Shown here in pieces: positions 51,743 through 60,055 of a DNA stretch of 64,000 nucleotides. Position 1 is the first letter of the stretch, and every line of letters starts with the position of its first letter. The DNA is from Streptomyces sp. NBC_01241. GTDB lineage: Bacteria > Actinomycetota > Actinomycetes > Streptomycetales > Streptomycetaceae. The translations under genes were made by a program, and so were the position numbers. The stretch spans positions 4,250,501 through 4,314,500 of the forward strand of contig NZ_CP108494.1 of assembly GCF_041435435.1 (NCBI RefSeq). The letters are read 5' to 3'. The notes beneath the pieces were generated by a model. It ran no database searches and was not told where the DNA came from. It saw only the letters and a list, made by a program, of their open reading frames with translations.

Positions 51743-52819
51743 ATGGCAGGCTCTGTGCATTGTGAGCCTGAAGTCGAGGAGAGTGAATCCTTGCGGTCCG
51801 ACGCCAACATCGCGGGACCGATGACCGACCCGGTCCCCGGTCCCCGAACCGAATCGGCGGAGGAGGGTGTTTCACGTGAAACACCGCCGCCGATGGATGA
51901 CACACCCATCGGTCGCGCGGCCCAGCTGGCGGTCGAGGCCCTAGGCCGCGCTGGCGAGGGCCTGCCCCGTCCTGACCGGACGCGCGTCATGGTGGTGGCC
52001 AATCAGAAGGGTGGAGTGGGCAAGACGACCACGACGGTCAACCTTGCAGCTTCGCTAGCGCTTCACGGCGCACGTGTTCTGGTGGTGGACCTCGACCCGC
52101 AGGGGAATGCCTCTACGGCTCTGGGTATCGATCACCATGCCGAGGTTCCCTCCATCTATGACGTCCTGGTGGAGAGTCGGCCGCTCTCCGAGGTGGTTCA
52201 GCCTGTTCCGGACGTCGAAGGCCTCTTCTGCGCACCCGCCACGATCGATCTCGCCGGTGCGGAGATCGAGCTGGTGTCGCTGGTGGCGCGGGAGAGTCGA
52301 CTGCAGCGGGCGATCCAGGCGTATGAGCAGCCGCTGGACTACATTCTGATCGACTGCCCGCCCTCGCTCGGCCTGCTGACGGTCAACGCCCTGGTCGCCG
52401 GCGCCGAGGTGCTGATCCCCATTCAGTGCGAGTACTACGCGCTGGAGGGGCTGGGGCAGTTGCTGCGGAATGTGGACCTGGTGCGGGGGCATCTCAACCC
52501 CGACCTTCATGTGTCCACGATTCTGCTCACCATGTATGACGGAAGAACCAGGCTCGCTTCGCAGGTCGCGGAGGAGGTGCGCAGTCACTTCGGTAAGGAG
52601 GTGCTGCGGACGAACATTCCGCGGTCGGTGCGGATTTCGGAGGCACCGAGCTACGGGCAGACCGTGCTGACCTATGACCCGGGTTCGAGCGGGTCGCTTT
52701 CGTACCTCGAAGCTGCGCGTGAGATCGCGTTGCGGGGTGTCGGGGTGCAGTACGAGGCCCAGCATGCCCACACGGGCAGCGGGAACAGCCAGCAGAGCAT
52801 TTCGGAGGGGATCCAGTGA
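51743..52819 (+). CDS. parA: Chromosome partitioning ATPase ParA
   Basis: A Walker-type ATPase of about 358 residues. It has a disordered, acidic N-terminus, the deviant Walker A VVANQKGGVGKTTTTVNLAA, Walker A' VVDLDPQGNASTALG and Walker B ILIDCPPSLGLLTVNA. It dimerises on DNA with ATP and moves ParB-parS complexes, anchoring origins at the hyphal tip through the polarisome. The start is uncertain: ATG 51743 (MAGSVHCEPE) gives the length I remember for S. coelicolor ParA, but GTG 51581 and ATG 51674 are also in frame. A parS site lies inside the gene. The stop overlaps parB (GTGA). Confidence 0.94.
   Translation: MAGSVHCEPEVEESESLRSDANIAGPMTDPVPGPRTESAEEGVSRETPPPMDDTPIGRAAQLAVEALGRAGEGLPRPDRTRVMVVANQKGGVGKTTTTVNLAASLALHGARVLVVDLDPQGNASTALGIDHHAEVPSIYDVLVESRPLSEVVQPVPDVEGLFCAPATIDLAGAEIELVSLVARESRLQRAIQAYEQPLDYILIDCPPSLGLLTVNALVAGAEVLIPIQCEYYALEGLGQLLRNVDLVRGHLNPDLHVSTILLTMYDGRTRLASQVAEEVRSHFGKEVLRTNIPRSVRISEAPSYGQTVLTYDPGSSGSLSYLEAAREIALRGVGVQYEAQHAHTGSGNSQQSISEGIQ
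51869..51882. promoter_or_regulatory. parS site inside parA
   Basis: A perfect GTTTCACGTGAAAC within the coding sequence of parA, read as V-S-R-E-T in the variable N-terminal region. Confidence 0.95.
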
Positions 52820-53916
52820 GTGAGCGCCGAAGAGGGTTGGGGCGTGGGCTAGGTGCCCTGATCCCCGCCGCTCCGCAGGAGAAGCAGATGCCGTCCGCGG
52901 GGGCGGGATCGGCCTCTTCCGGGGCGGGTCCGGTGATGACGGCAGAGCGGGGGGTGGCCGCTGCGAAGGTGGCCACTCTTGCGTCCGCTCCGGTTGTGCC
53001 GGAGCCGAGTGCGCCGGTTTCGGAGCCCGAGGCGTCCGCAGCATCGGTGGGAGCCGCAGGGGCGTACTTTGCCGAGGTTCCTCTCGGCTCCATCACCCCT
53101 AATCCGCGTCAGCCCCGTGAGGTGTTCGACGAGGATGCCCTTGCCGAATTGGTCACCTCCATCAAGGAGGTGGGCCTTCTCCAGCCCGTTGTCGTGAGGA
53201 AGACGGGTCCGGAGCGCTATGAGCTCATCATGGGTGAGCGGCGCTGGAGGGCGTGCCGTGAGGCGGGTCTGGAGCGGATCCCGGCGATCGTCCGGGCCAC
53301 GGACGACGAGAAGCTGCTCCTGGACGCACTTCTGGAGAACCTTCACCGGGCTCAGCTGAATCCGTTGGAGGAGGCGGCCGCCTATGACCAGTTGCTCAAG
53401 GACTTCAAGTGCACGCATGACCAGTTGGCGGACCGGATCGGGCGGTCCCGTCCGCAGGTGTCCAACACACTGCGTCTGCTGAGGCTTTCGCCTCCAGTGC
53501 AGCGCAGGGTCGCGGCCGGGGTCTTGTCGGCGGGGCATGCGCGGGCACTGTTGTCCGTGGATGACTCGGAGGAGCAGGACAGGCTGGCGCATCGCATTGT
53601 GGCCGAGGGGCTCTCTGTGCGGGCGGTCGAAGAGATCGTGACCCTCATGGGGTCCAGGCCGACGAGTCCTGCCAAGTCCAAGGGGCCGCGGGCCGGTGGA
53701 CGGGTGTCGCCGGCGTTGTCCGATCTTGCTTCCCGGCTCTCGGACCGCTTCGAGACCAGAGTGAAGGTCGACCTCGGGCAGAAGAAGGGAAAGATCGTCG
53801 TCGAGTTCGCGTCCATGGAGGATCTGGACCGCATTCTCGGCAGTCTGGCACCGGGCGAGGGGCGGGTGCTGGACCGGGAACCGTCTGAGAACCCTGCCGA
53901 GGACGACGAGGGCTGA
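52816..53916 (+). CDS. parB: Chromosome partitioning protein ParB
   Basis: A 366-residue CTP-dependent clamp that loads at parS. The N-terminus SERRRGLGRGLGALIPA contains the ParA-stimulating basic segment. The CTP-binding domain has NPRQPREVFDEDALAELV and GERRWRACREAG. The HTH domain has YDQLLKDFKCTHDQLADRIG and RSRPQVSNTLRLLRL, and the C-terminal dimerisation domain ends the protein. It starts with GTG 52816 in the overlap with parA, and the pair ends at a terminator. Confidence 0.97.
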   Translation: MSERRRGLGRGLGALIPAAPQEKQMPSAGAGSASSGAGPVMTAERGVAAAKVATLASAPVVPEPSAPVSEPEASAASVGAAGAYFAEVPLGSITPNPRQPREVFDEDALAELVTSIKEVGLLQPVVVRKTGPERYELIMGERRWRACREAGLERIPAIVRATDDEKLLLDALLENLHRAQLNPLEEAAAYDQLLKDFKCTHDQLADRIGRSRPQVSNTLRLLRLSPPVQRRVAAGVLSAGHARALLSVDDSEEQDRLAHRIVAEGLSVRAVEEIVTLMGSRPTSPAKSKGPRAGGRVSPALSDLASRLSDRFETRVKVDLGQKKGKIVVEFASMEDLDRILGSLAPGEGRVLDREPSENPAEDDEG

Positions 53917-53936
53917 TCTCTGCCGGATGAGTGTTG

Positions 53937-53978
53937 GGGTGGGCTGTGTTCCGATGGATACCGGAACACAGCCCACCC
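53937..53978 (+). terminator. Terminator of parAB
   Basis: GGGTGGGCTGTGTTCCG pairs perfectly with CGGAACACAGCCCACCC across an 8-base loop, followed by TTTGCTTT. 20 bp after parB. Confidence 0.9.
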
Positions 53979-54073
53979 TTTGCTTTCTCTCGGTATCGGC
54001 TTCATCCGTGGGTGGATACGATGCGTTCTGGTATGGCACATCCGTTCTGAGCCACCTCGGTGGGGGGAGGGCC

Positions 54074-54334
54074 ATGCGATCAGTGAGCCACTGCCGACGG
54101 GTGGCAGTGGGGCTGGGCCTGGGGGCCGCCGTCGGAGGGTTCGCCGGCAGTCTGCTCCTGGAACGGAGTGCACTGACGGCCGCACACGATGCGGCGGGCG
54201 AAGGAAGCGAGGAACAGCTTTCATGGGGCGCCGGCTCGTACCGCTCACACTGGACAATCTTTCCGATCTCCCGAAGCGCTGCCGCTCGTGTGTCTTCTGG
54301 GAGCTTGATCCGGTCAGCGGCGAAGCTGCAGTAA
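54074..54334 (+). CDS. Doubtful small membrane ORF upstream of the acetyltransferase
   Basis: ATG 54074 follows a strong GGGGGGAGGG, and the first 30 residues (MRSVSHCRRVAVGLGLGAAV, then GGFAGSLLLER) look like a basic start and a membrane helix. From residue about 50 the frame overlaps the acetyltransferase gene and becomes Ser/Arg-rich without clear character. It could be a short real protein, a leader peptide or chance. Confidence 0.3.
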   Translation: MRSVSHCRRVAVGLGLGAAVGGFAGSLLLERSALTAAHDAAGEGSEEQLSWGAGSYRSHWTIFPISRSAAARVSSGSLIRSAAKLQ

Positions 54335-54840
54335 AGGCGGGAACGTCCGAGCTGGAGAAAGAGTCATGGATTTCGGCCGTTCTGCTGGAGTGGGGTTCGT
54401 GCGGTCGCGTCGTCCACGTCGACGATGTGCCGGTGGGCTTCGTTCTGTACGCACCACCGGCCTATGTACCGCGTTCGACTGCCTTTCCTACGAGCCCCGT
54501 CTCCCCCGATGCCGTGCAGCTGATGACTGCCTGGATCATGCCGGGGTACCAGGGGCAGGGGCTGGGCCGGGTCATGGTGCAGACCGTCGCCAAGGACCTG
54601 CTGCGTCGGGGATTCAAGGCGATTGAGGCTTTCGGCGATGCCCGGTGGACGGAGCCTGCCTGCGTGCTTCCCGCGGATCATCTCCTCGCGGTCGGCTTCA
54701 AGACCGTACGGCCGCATCTTGTCCATCCGCGGCTGCGACTCGAACTGCGGACGGCGCTCTCGTGGAAGGAAGACGTCGAGCTGGCACTGGATCGATTGCT
54801 GGGTGCTGTCCAGAAGGAACCGGCGCTGCGGCCGCTGTGA
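54223..54840 (+). CDS. GNAT family N-acetyltransferase
   Basis: A 205-residue acetyltransferase starting at ATG 54223 with AGGAA upstream. The acetyl-CoA motif is WIMPGYQGQGLGRVMVQTVA (Q/R-x-x-G-x-G/A), followed by a helix and LRRGFKAIEAFGDARWTEPAC, with a late beta strand HPRLRLELR. The N-terminal CRSCVFWELDP carries a CxxC pair. It is conserved between parB and trxA in Streptomyces. The substrate is unknown. The terminator downstream carries a parS site. Confidence 0.88.
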   Translation: MGRRLVPLTLDNLSDLPKRCRSCVFWELDPVSGEAAVKAGTSELEKESWISAVLLEWGSCGRVVHVDDVPVGFVLYAPPAYVPRSTAFPTSPVSPDAVQLMTAWIMPGYQGQGLGRVMVQTVAKDLLRRGFKAIEAFGDARWTEPACVLPADHLLAVGFKTVRPHLVHPRLRLELRTALSWKEDVELALDRLLGAVQKEPALRPL

Positions 54841-54856
54841 TCCGAACGAACATGAC

Positions 54857-54905
54857 CACGTGAAACGGGTCCATCCCCTGCCAGGGGATGGACCCGTTTC
54901 ACGTG
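54857..54905. terminator. Terminator hairpin built with a parS site
   Basis: Arms 54857-54879 and 54883-54905 are exact 23-bp complements (left begins CACGTGAAACGGGTCCATCC) with a 3-base loop. It lies between the convergent acetyltransferase and trxA genes. The right arm runs into the parS at 54896-54909, and the left arm carries the CACGTGAAAC half of a second site. Confidence 0.88.
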
Positions 54906-54909
54906 AAAC
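54896..54909. promoter_or_regulatory. parS site in the terminator
   Basis: A perfect GTTTCACGTGAAAC overlapping the right arm of the terminator hairpin between the acetyltransferase and trxA. Confidence 0.95.
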
Positions 54910-54926
54910 ATCGAACCACGGCTCTT

Positions 54927-55256
54927 CTAGCTGATGAAGCCTTCGAGGTCGCGGAGGAGTGCGGCCTTCGGCTTGGCTCCGACGATGGTCTTGGCGACCT
55001 CGCCGTCCTTGTAGACGTTCAGGGTCGGGATGGACATGACGCCGTACTTGGCGGCCGTGGCCGGGTTCTCGTCGATGTTGAGCTTGACGATCTCGATCTC
55101 GTCGCCGTGCTCGGCAGCGATGGCTTCCAGGGAGGGTGCGATCTGGCGGCACGGACCGCACCAGGCGGCCCAGAAGTCCACCAGTACCGGCTTCTCGCTC
55201 TTCAGGACTACCTCGTCGAAGGAGTCGTCGGTCACGTTCTTCAGGTCGCCGGCCAC
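54927..55256 (-). CDS. trxA: Thioredoxin
   Basis: A 109-residue thioredoxin with the redox site WCGPC in VDFWAAWCGPCRQIAP, the cis-Pro loop SIPTLNVYKDG and normal length. It starts with GTG 55256 (VAGDLKNVTDDSF). It lies 47 bp downstream of trxB, so the two form a thioredoxin system and probably a trxBA operon under the SigR-type promoter ahead of trxB. Confidence 0.97.
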   Translation of the reverse strand: MAGDLKNVTDDSFDEVVLKSEKPVLVDFWAAWCGPCRQIAPSLEAIAAEHGDEIEIVKLNIDENPATAAKYGVMSIPTLNVYKDGEVAKTIVGAKPKAALLRDLEGFIS

Positions 55257-55303
55257 GGCGGCCTCCTTAACTTCTTAGGGGTGTGTGGGGTGAGAGACGT
55301 GAG

Positions 55304-56266
55304 TCAGACGGTGGCTGCGGCGGCCTTCTCGTCGTCGGCGAGCGCAGCGAGGAAGCGCTCGGCGTCGAGAGCGGCCGAGCAGCCGGTGCCGGCAGCGGTG
55401 ATGGCCTGTCGGTAGGTGTGGTCGACGACATCACCGGCGCCGAAGACGCCGGTCGCGTTGGTGCGCGTGGAGGGGGCATCGACCTTGAGGTAGCCCTCGT
55501 CGTCGAGTTCGAGCTGCCCCTTGAAGAGCTCGGTGCGCGGGTCGTGGCCCACTGCGATGAACAGACCGGTTACCGCGAGCTCGGACGTCGCGCCGGTCTT
55601 GGTGTTCCGAAGGGTCAGGCCGGACAGCTTCTGCTCGCCCTGGATTCCCGCGACCTCGCTGTCCCAGGCGAACTTGATCTTCGGGTCGGCGAAGGCGCGG
55701 TCCTGCATGGCCTTGGAGGCACGCAGCGAGTCACGGCGGTGGACGATGGTGACGGACTTGGCGAAGCGGGAGAGGAAGGTTGCTTCCTCCATCGCGGTGT
55801 CGCCGCCGCCGACCACTGCGATGTCCTGGTCCTTGAAGAAGAATCCGTCACAGGTCGCGCACCAGGAGACGCCGCGGCCGGAGAGGGCGTCTTCGTTGGG
55901 CAGGCCCAGCTTGCGGTGCTGGGAGCCGGTCGTCACGATGACGGCCTTGGCGCGGTGCACCGTGCCGGCGGTGTCGGTGACCGTCTTGATGTCGCCGGTG
56001 AGGTCCACGGAGATGACATCGTCGGGGACGAGCTCGGCGCCGAAGCGCTCGGCCTGGGCGCGCATGTTGTCCATGAGGTCAGGGCCCATGATCCCGTCCG
56101 GGAAGCCCGGGAAGTTCTCCACGTCGGTGGTGTTCATCAGAGCACCGCCGGCGGTGACGGCGCCCTCGAACACCAGCGGCTTCAGCGAGGCGCGTGCGGT
56201 GTAAAGGGCGGCCGTGTAGCCCGCGGGGCCGGAGCCGATGATGATCACATTACGGACGTCGCTCAC
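55304..56266 (-). CDS. trxB: Thioredoxin reductase
   Basis: A 320-residue FAD/NADPH enzyme that reduces thioredoxin. The FAD motif is IIIGSGPAGYTAALY, the redox site is WCATCDG, the NADPH motif is VVGGGDTAMEEATF, and the C-terminal FAD site is GVFGAGDVVDHTYRQAITAA. The start is GTG 56266 (VSDVRNVIIIG). A GGAAT-N18-GTT sequence 77-102 bp upstream matches the SigR promoter; trxBA is a founding SigR target in S. coelicolor. Thiol stress should therefore induce it. Confidence 0.97.
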   Translation of the reverse strand: MSDVRNVIIIGSGPAGYTAALYTARASLKPLVFEGAVTAGGALMNTTDVENFPGFPDGIMGPDLMDNMRAQAERFGAELVPDDVISVDLTGDIKTVTDTAGTVHRAKAVIVTTGSQHRKLGLPNEDALSGRGVSWCATCDGFFFKDQDIAVVGGGDTAMEEATFLSRFAKSVTIVHRRDSLRASKAMQDRAFADPKIKFAWDSEVAGIQGEQKLSGLTLRNTKTGATSELAVTGLFIAVGHDPRTELFKGQLELDDEGYLKVDAPSTRTNATGVFGAGDVVDHTYRQAITAAGTGCSAALDAERFLAALADDEKAAAATV

Positions 56267-56342
56267 GGGTTTCTTCCTCGTCTCTGCAGACTGCCTACTG
56301 TCCACGCCTGATGGGGTCGGTTCAACGACTCTCACCCAACCC

Positions 56343-56368
56343 AACGGATCCTACGGGGGATGCATTCC
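56343..56368 (-). promoter_or_regulatory. SigR-type promoter of trxBA
   Basis: On the minus strand GGAAT (56364-56368) and GTT (56343-56345) are separated by exactly 18 bp, the SigR consensus spacing. It lies in the gap between the anti-sigma gene and trxB and points to trxB. Confidence 0.8.
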
Positions 56369-56400
56369 CGACGTGCCGGGGCGGCGTTCCGGCCTGATTC

Positions 56401-57357
56401 TCAGGGGCGCGCGTAGGCGTGGATCAGCAGTAGTTTCGCTTTGGTGGCGGGCTTTTCCCGGACGCAGGCGGCGTCGACGACATACGCCTGGACGCGGGTC
56501 GCGTCGGAGGGGTGCGGCAGGACGACGAGGAAGGCGTCCGTGCCCTCGTAGGTGCCTTCTTCCACGGCGAGGGCCGCGGTCTTCCGTCCGATGCCCTGCT
56601 CCACACAGAGCGGGACGGACACGACGGGCGCACGCAACGGCGTTCGGGGTGACTCGGATCCGGGAGAGTCGTTCCTGGGCGTCGACTGGCTGTCGACGGA
56701 AGGCGATGCCTGCTTCTCGGCGTCGGTTCCGTCCGGACCCGATGATTTTGTGCCGGCACTCAGAAGAAGTGTCTGGACCTGGCCTTCGAGGGTGGACGGC
56801 GTGAAGGTTCCTGTGCGCTTTGCTGTGGAGCTGGAGCCGTGGTCCGTTGCCTTGAGGCTGGCATCCTCCTGGGACGACTGGACGTTCTGCAGCATGAAGA
56901 CGCTCACGCCGACCACGGCCGCGCCGAGGGCGGTGCCGAGCACGGCGGTGCGGCGGCGGCGCCGGGCCGACCGGCGGCCGGGTCCGGTGTTCGCCCGGGG
57001 ATGCCCGGCAGGGCGGTCCGAGAGACTGGGCTCCGCGTCCGGCTTCTGCGCGATGGAAGGTTCTGTTTCACGTGAAACATGCGGCACTGCGCCGATGGGC
57101 GCCGTGGTGCTGAGAGCCTCGGCGGCGAGCGCGGTGTCAAGGCGGTCCACGACATCGTCGGGCATGTGCTGGGGTGCGGGCACGGTGCCGAGCAGCTCGC
57201 GGATCTCCACGAGTGAGGCATGGACATCGCCGCAGAGCTCGCAGTCGTCCACATGGCCCCGTACCTCTGCCGCACGTGACGGCGGCAGCAGCCCCTCCGT
57301 GAGATCGGAGATCTCCGAGACATCCGGGTGCTGGGTCGTTTCGGTCGTTGATGTCAT
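56401..57357 (-). CDS. Anti-sigma factor with zinc-finger N-terminus
   Basis: A 318-residue protein. The N-terminal anti-sigma domain (about residues 10-70) has the ZAS motif H-x3-C-x2-C in GHVDDCELCGDVH. A disordered linker, one membrane helix (about 139-157, TAVLGTALGAAVVGVSVFML) and an outside domain of about 150 residues with a Cys pair follow. It would hold SigM at the membrane and release it on an envelope signal. The start ATG 57357 overlaps the sigma stop (ATGA). A parS site lies in the linker coding region. Confidence 0.9.
   Translation of the reverse strand: MTSTTETTQHPDVSEISDLTEGLLPPSRAAEVRGHVDDCELCGDVHASLVEIRELLGTVPAPQHMPDDVVDRLDTALAAEALSTTAPIGAVPHVSRETEPSIAQKPDAEPSLSDRPAGHPRANTGPGRRSARRRRRTAVLGTALGAAVVGVSVFMLQNVQSSQEDASLKATDHGSSSTAKRTGTFTPSTLEGQVQTLLLSAGTKSSGPDGTDAEKQASPSVDSQSTPRNDSPGSESPRTPLRAPVVSVPLCVEQGIGRKTAALAVEEGTYEGTDAFLVVLPHPSDATRVQAYVVDAACVREKPATKAKLLLIHAYARP
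57065..57078. promoter_or_regulatory. parS site inside the anti-sigma gene
   Basis: A perfect GTTTCACGTGAAAC, again read as V-S-R-E-T (in PHVSRETEPS) within a disordered linker, so the protein tolerates the DNA site. Confidence 0.95.
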
Positions 57358-58061
57358 GCGCGCCCACCTCCGCCCTTCACTGCAGCAGGATCGTCGCTTG
57401 TCCCCGCGTCCCTCGGCCCCGGTGCGGATGGGACGGATGCGCGCGGCGTCCGGTTCCTTGCCACGGCGGGTTCCTCGGCTCCTGCGTCCTCACTGCGTAG
57501 GTGGGTGAGCAGAGGAGCCAGCCGGGCTCTGCCCCGCGCGCAGCGGCTCTTCACGGTGCCTGTCGGTACGTCGAGGACGCGTGCCGCCTCCGCCACGGGG
57601 TAGCCCTGCATGTCCACGAGGACCAGGGCGGCGCGCTGCTCCGCGGGGAGAGTGGCCAGTGCGGCCAGGAGCTCGCGGTGCAGGTCCCGGCGCTCCGCCG
57701 GGGCCTCCGCGGACTCGTGCGGTTCGAGTAGCTGGTCGAACCGTTCGGTGTCATCGACCGGCGAGGTCTTGCGGGTGGCCGCCTTGCGGACCCGGTCGAG
57801 GCAGGCATTGACGGTGATGCGGTGCAGCCAGGTGGTGACGGCGGACTGGCCACGGAAGGTGTGGGCGGCCCGGAAGGCGGAGACCAGCGCGTCCTGGACG
57901 GCGTCGGCGGCTTCCTCACGATCGCCCAGGGTCCGCAGTGCCACGGCCCACAGCCGGTCGCGGTGGCGTCGTACGAGCTCGCCGAAGGCGTCGGGTTCAC
58001 CGGCCACATGGCGAGCGAGGAGGTCTGAGTCGCTGAGTGGTTCCGACGGCTCGGCGGCCAC
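57354..58061 (-). CDS. sigM: ECF RNA polymerase sigma factor (SigM)
   Basis: A 235-residue group 4 sigma factor. Region 2 covers about residues 20-95 (AFGELVRRHRDRLWAVALRT, DAVQDALVSAFRAAHTFRGQ, WLHRITVNACLDRVRK). Region 4 covers about 125-180 (ALATLPAEQRAALVLVDMQG, VAEAARVLDVPTGTVKSRCA). A Pro/Ala/Arg-rich tail of about 50 residues is an actinobacterial addition. The start GTG 58061 has GGGAGGGGAG upstream. Its neighbours (anti-sigma gene, trxBA, murJ) match the sigM locus of Streptomyces and mycobacteria. Confidence 0.93.
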   Translation of the reverse strand: MAAEPSEPLSDSDLLARHVAGEPDAFGELVRRHRDRLWAVALRTLGDREEAADAVQDALVSAFRAAHTFRGQSAVTTWLHRITVNACLDRVRKAATRKTSPVDDTERFDQLLEPHESAEAPAERRDLHRELLAALATLPAEQRAALVLVDMQGYPVAEAARVLDVPTGTVKSRCARGRARLAPLLTHLRSEDAGAEEPAVARNRTPRASVPSAPGPRDAGTSDDPAAVKGGGGRA

Positions 58062-58174
58062 CTCCCCTCCCTCCCTCTCTGCGTCAAGGTGCGTCTGTCT
58101 ATCACGATTCGAGTGGGCAGGGGCAGAGGGCGGAAGCCGAACAGTACGAGATCGACAGGCCGGCCCGGACGGTG

Positions 58175-58216
58175 CGCGAAAGGCCGGTGGGAGCGGGCTC
58201 CCACCGGCCTTTCGCG
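58175..58216 (-). terminator. Terminator of the murJ-pseudokinase operon
   Basis: CGCGAAAGGCCGGTGGGAGC and its complement form a perfect 20-bp stem with a 2-base (GG) centre, ending 1 bp from the pseudokinase stop. Confidence 0.9.
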
Positions 58217-59929
58217 TCAGCCGAGTACCGAGATCTCCGAGATGCCGCCACGGAAGCCGTCGGACGTCCCGTCCGACGGCAGCTCCATGATGTGGATCAG
58301 CACGTAGCGGGTCCGTACGGGCTTGGCGAGGGATTCCTTCAGTTCGCTCCCCACCGTCGCGAGCTTGGTGAGGCGCTGAGGGAAGTCCGAGAGGGACGAC
58401 GGGGCCGATGCGTTCGCATCGGCCGCGAGTGCTTCGACCTTCTGCCCGCTGCGGTACATCTCGACCTTGATGCCGTTGACGTCCTGGACACTGCCCAGAT
58501 CGACGACTATGCCGCTGCCGTCCCGGCGGTTCGAGATGTTGCCGAAGTTGGCGTAGCCCTTGTAGCGGTAAGTGATCCAGGCAGTACTCGCATCGCCGTC
58601 GATGGCCTTAGGCGCGTCCTCCGGCTTCATCCCCGAACCGCTGGGCATGAACTCCGTCGCACCGGTTATCCGCAGCGGCTTGAGCGGGGCCGGAGGCTTG
58701 TTGTCGTCGTTCTCCGGGGTCGTCTGCGTGGTGTCGTCGTTTCCCGAGTCCTTGCTGAGGAGCGTCTCGGCGAGCTGCCAGCTGCCGAGGCCCAGTGCGG
58801 CGATGAGTAGCGCGGATACCGCCCACTTGAGGACCTTGCCGGTGCGGCTCTGGAGCGGGGCCGGGGGCACGGCGATCACCGGCTGCGTAGTGACACCGGG
58901 GCCGGCGGGCGGGCGCCCGTAGGTGCCCTGCTGGTAGGTCGTGCGCTGGTACTCCGGGGGCGCAGTGAAGGTGGGCTCCGGAGGGCGGATACGGGGCATC
59001 GCAGCGACGGCCTTGGCCAGTTCGTCCGGGGTGGTGCACGGCTGCTCCTGCCGGGAGGCAGTGGCGCCGTCATTGACGAGTGCGCGCATGGCGATCTCGG
59101 ACAGGCCACGGTGGACACCGGCCCGTACCTGGTCCGGCGCGATCAGCCCCACACCCTTGGGCAGGCCGGACAGACCGTAGGCATCGGTCTCGTACGGCCA
59201 GCGCTGGGTCAGTGCGGCGTAGAGCAGGGCGCCGATCGCCTCGGTGTCCGCGCGCTGCGGGCCGTCGGCGGTGATACCCCTCAGTGCGGCGTTCACGGCG
59301 AGGCCGCGGATCCGGTACTGCCCGGTCGAGCTGCGCAGCACCGCGCCCGGGGTCAGCCTCAGATGCGCGAGACCCTCGCGGTGCGCGGCGGCCATGGCCT
59401 GGGAGACCTGGCTGACGAGCTGGTACGCGTCGTGCGCCTCCATCGGCCCCGCGGTCAGCAGCGAGGTGAGCTCGGTGGCGTCGGGAAGCCACTCGTGGAC
59501 GACGTAGACGAGGTCGTCCTCCTCGACCGCGTCGAGCACCTGCACGAAGCGCGGATCGCCGAGCAGCGCGGAGGAGCGGGCCGCGGCCAGCACCGAGCGG
59601 GCTCGGGGGTGGTCGGCGGGCAGCAGATGGACGCCGACCGCGCGGCGCAGTTTCTCATCGACAGCGCGCCAGCTGCTGAACCCGTCCAGACGGGTGACGC
59701 ACTCTTCGAGTCGGTAACGTCTGGCCAGTTTGTGCCCGCTGTGCAGATCAGGGGTCGGCAGAGTGGCCTCGGGGCTGATGCGCTCACCGTCCGTGTCCTG
59801 AGGCTCGTTGCCCGTTGTGTCCTGAGCTTTCGCCGTCCCGTCGGTCGTGGCCTCGTCCGCCTTGGCGGCCAGCGGTTCATCACCGCTGTTGTCGGCCACG
59901 TCGACGGCAGCCGTGCTACGTTCCGCCAC
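58217..59929 (-). CDS. Membrane pseudokinase linked to MurJ
   Basis: A 570-residue protein. An acidic start (about 1-65) is followed by a kinase-like domain (about 70-340) without catalytic residues: no glycine loop, HLRLTPGAVL where HRDIKPxNxx is expected, and no DFG. A membrane helix (about 372-393, KWAVSALLIAALGLGSWQLA) leads to an outside discoidin/NPCBM-like domain (ITGATEFMPSGSGMKPEDAP, SGIVVDLGSVQDVNGIKVEM). In mycobacteria the same parts are fused to MurJ; phosphorylated by PknB, the pseudokinase recruits FhaA to stop lipid II flipping. It starts with GTG 59929, 126 bp after murJ. Confidence 0.9.
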   Translation of the reverse strand: MAERSTAAVDVADNSGDEPLAAKADEATTDGTAKAQDTTGNEPQDTDGERISPEATLPTPDLHSGHKLARRYRLEECVTRLDGFSSWRAVDEKLRRAVGVHLLPADHPRARSVLAAARSSALLGDPRFVQVLDAVEEDDLVYVVHEWLPDATELTSLLTAGPMEAHDAYQLVSQVSQAMAAAHREGLAHLRLTPGAVLRSSTGQYRIRGLAVNAALRGITADGPQRADTEAIGALLYAALTQRWPYETDAYGLSGLPKGVGLIAPDQVRAGVHRGLSEIAMRALVNDGATASRQEQPCTTPDELAKAVAAMPRIRPPEPTFTAPPEYQRTTYQQGTYGRPPAGPGVTTQPVIAVPPAPLQSRTGKVLKWAVSALLIAALGLGSWQLAETLLSKDSGNDDTTQTTPENDDNKPPAPLKPLRITGATEFMPSGSGMKPEDAPKAIDGDASTAWITYRYKGYANFGNISNRRDGSGIVVDLGSVQDVNGIKVEMYRSGQKVEALAADANASAPSSLSDFPQRLTKLATVGSELKESLAKPVRTRYVLIHIMELPSDGTSDGFRGGISEISVLG

Positions 59930-60055
59930 CGTCGTTCCTGCCTCCCCATCCGTTGCGCGATGCCAGCCAGCCCTGCACAGTCACGCCAATTGTGCCCACA
60001 CTCCGGCGTTATGCACGACACGCAAGGAGCGGTGATGGTTGTGCGGCTGTGATCC

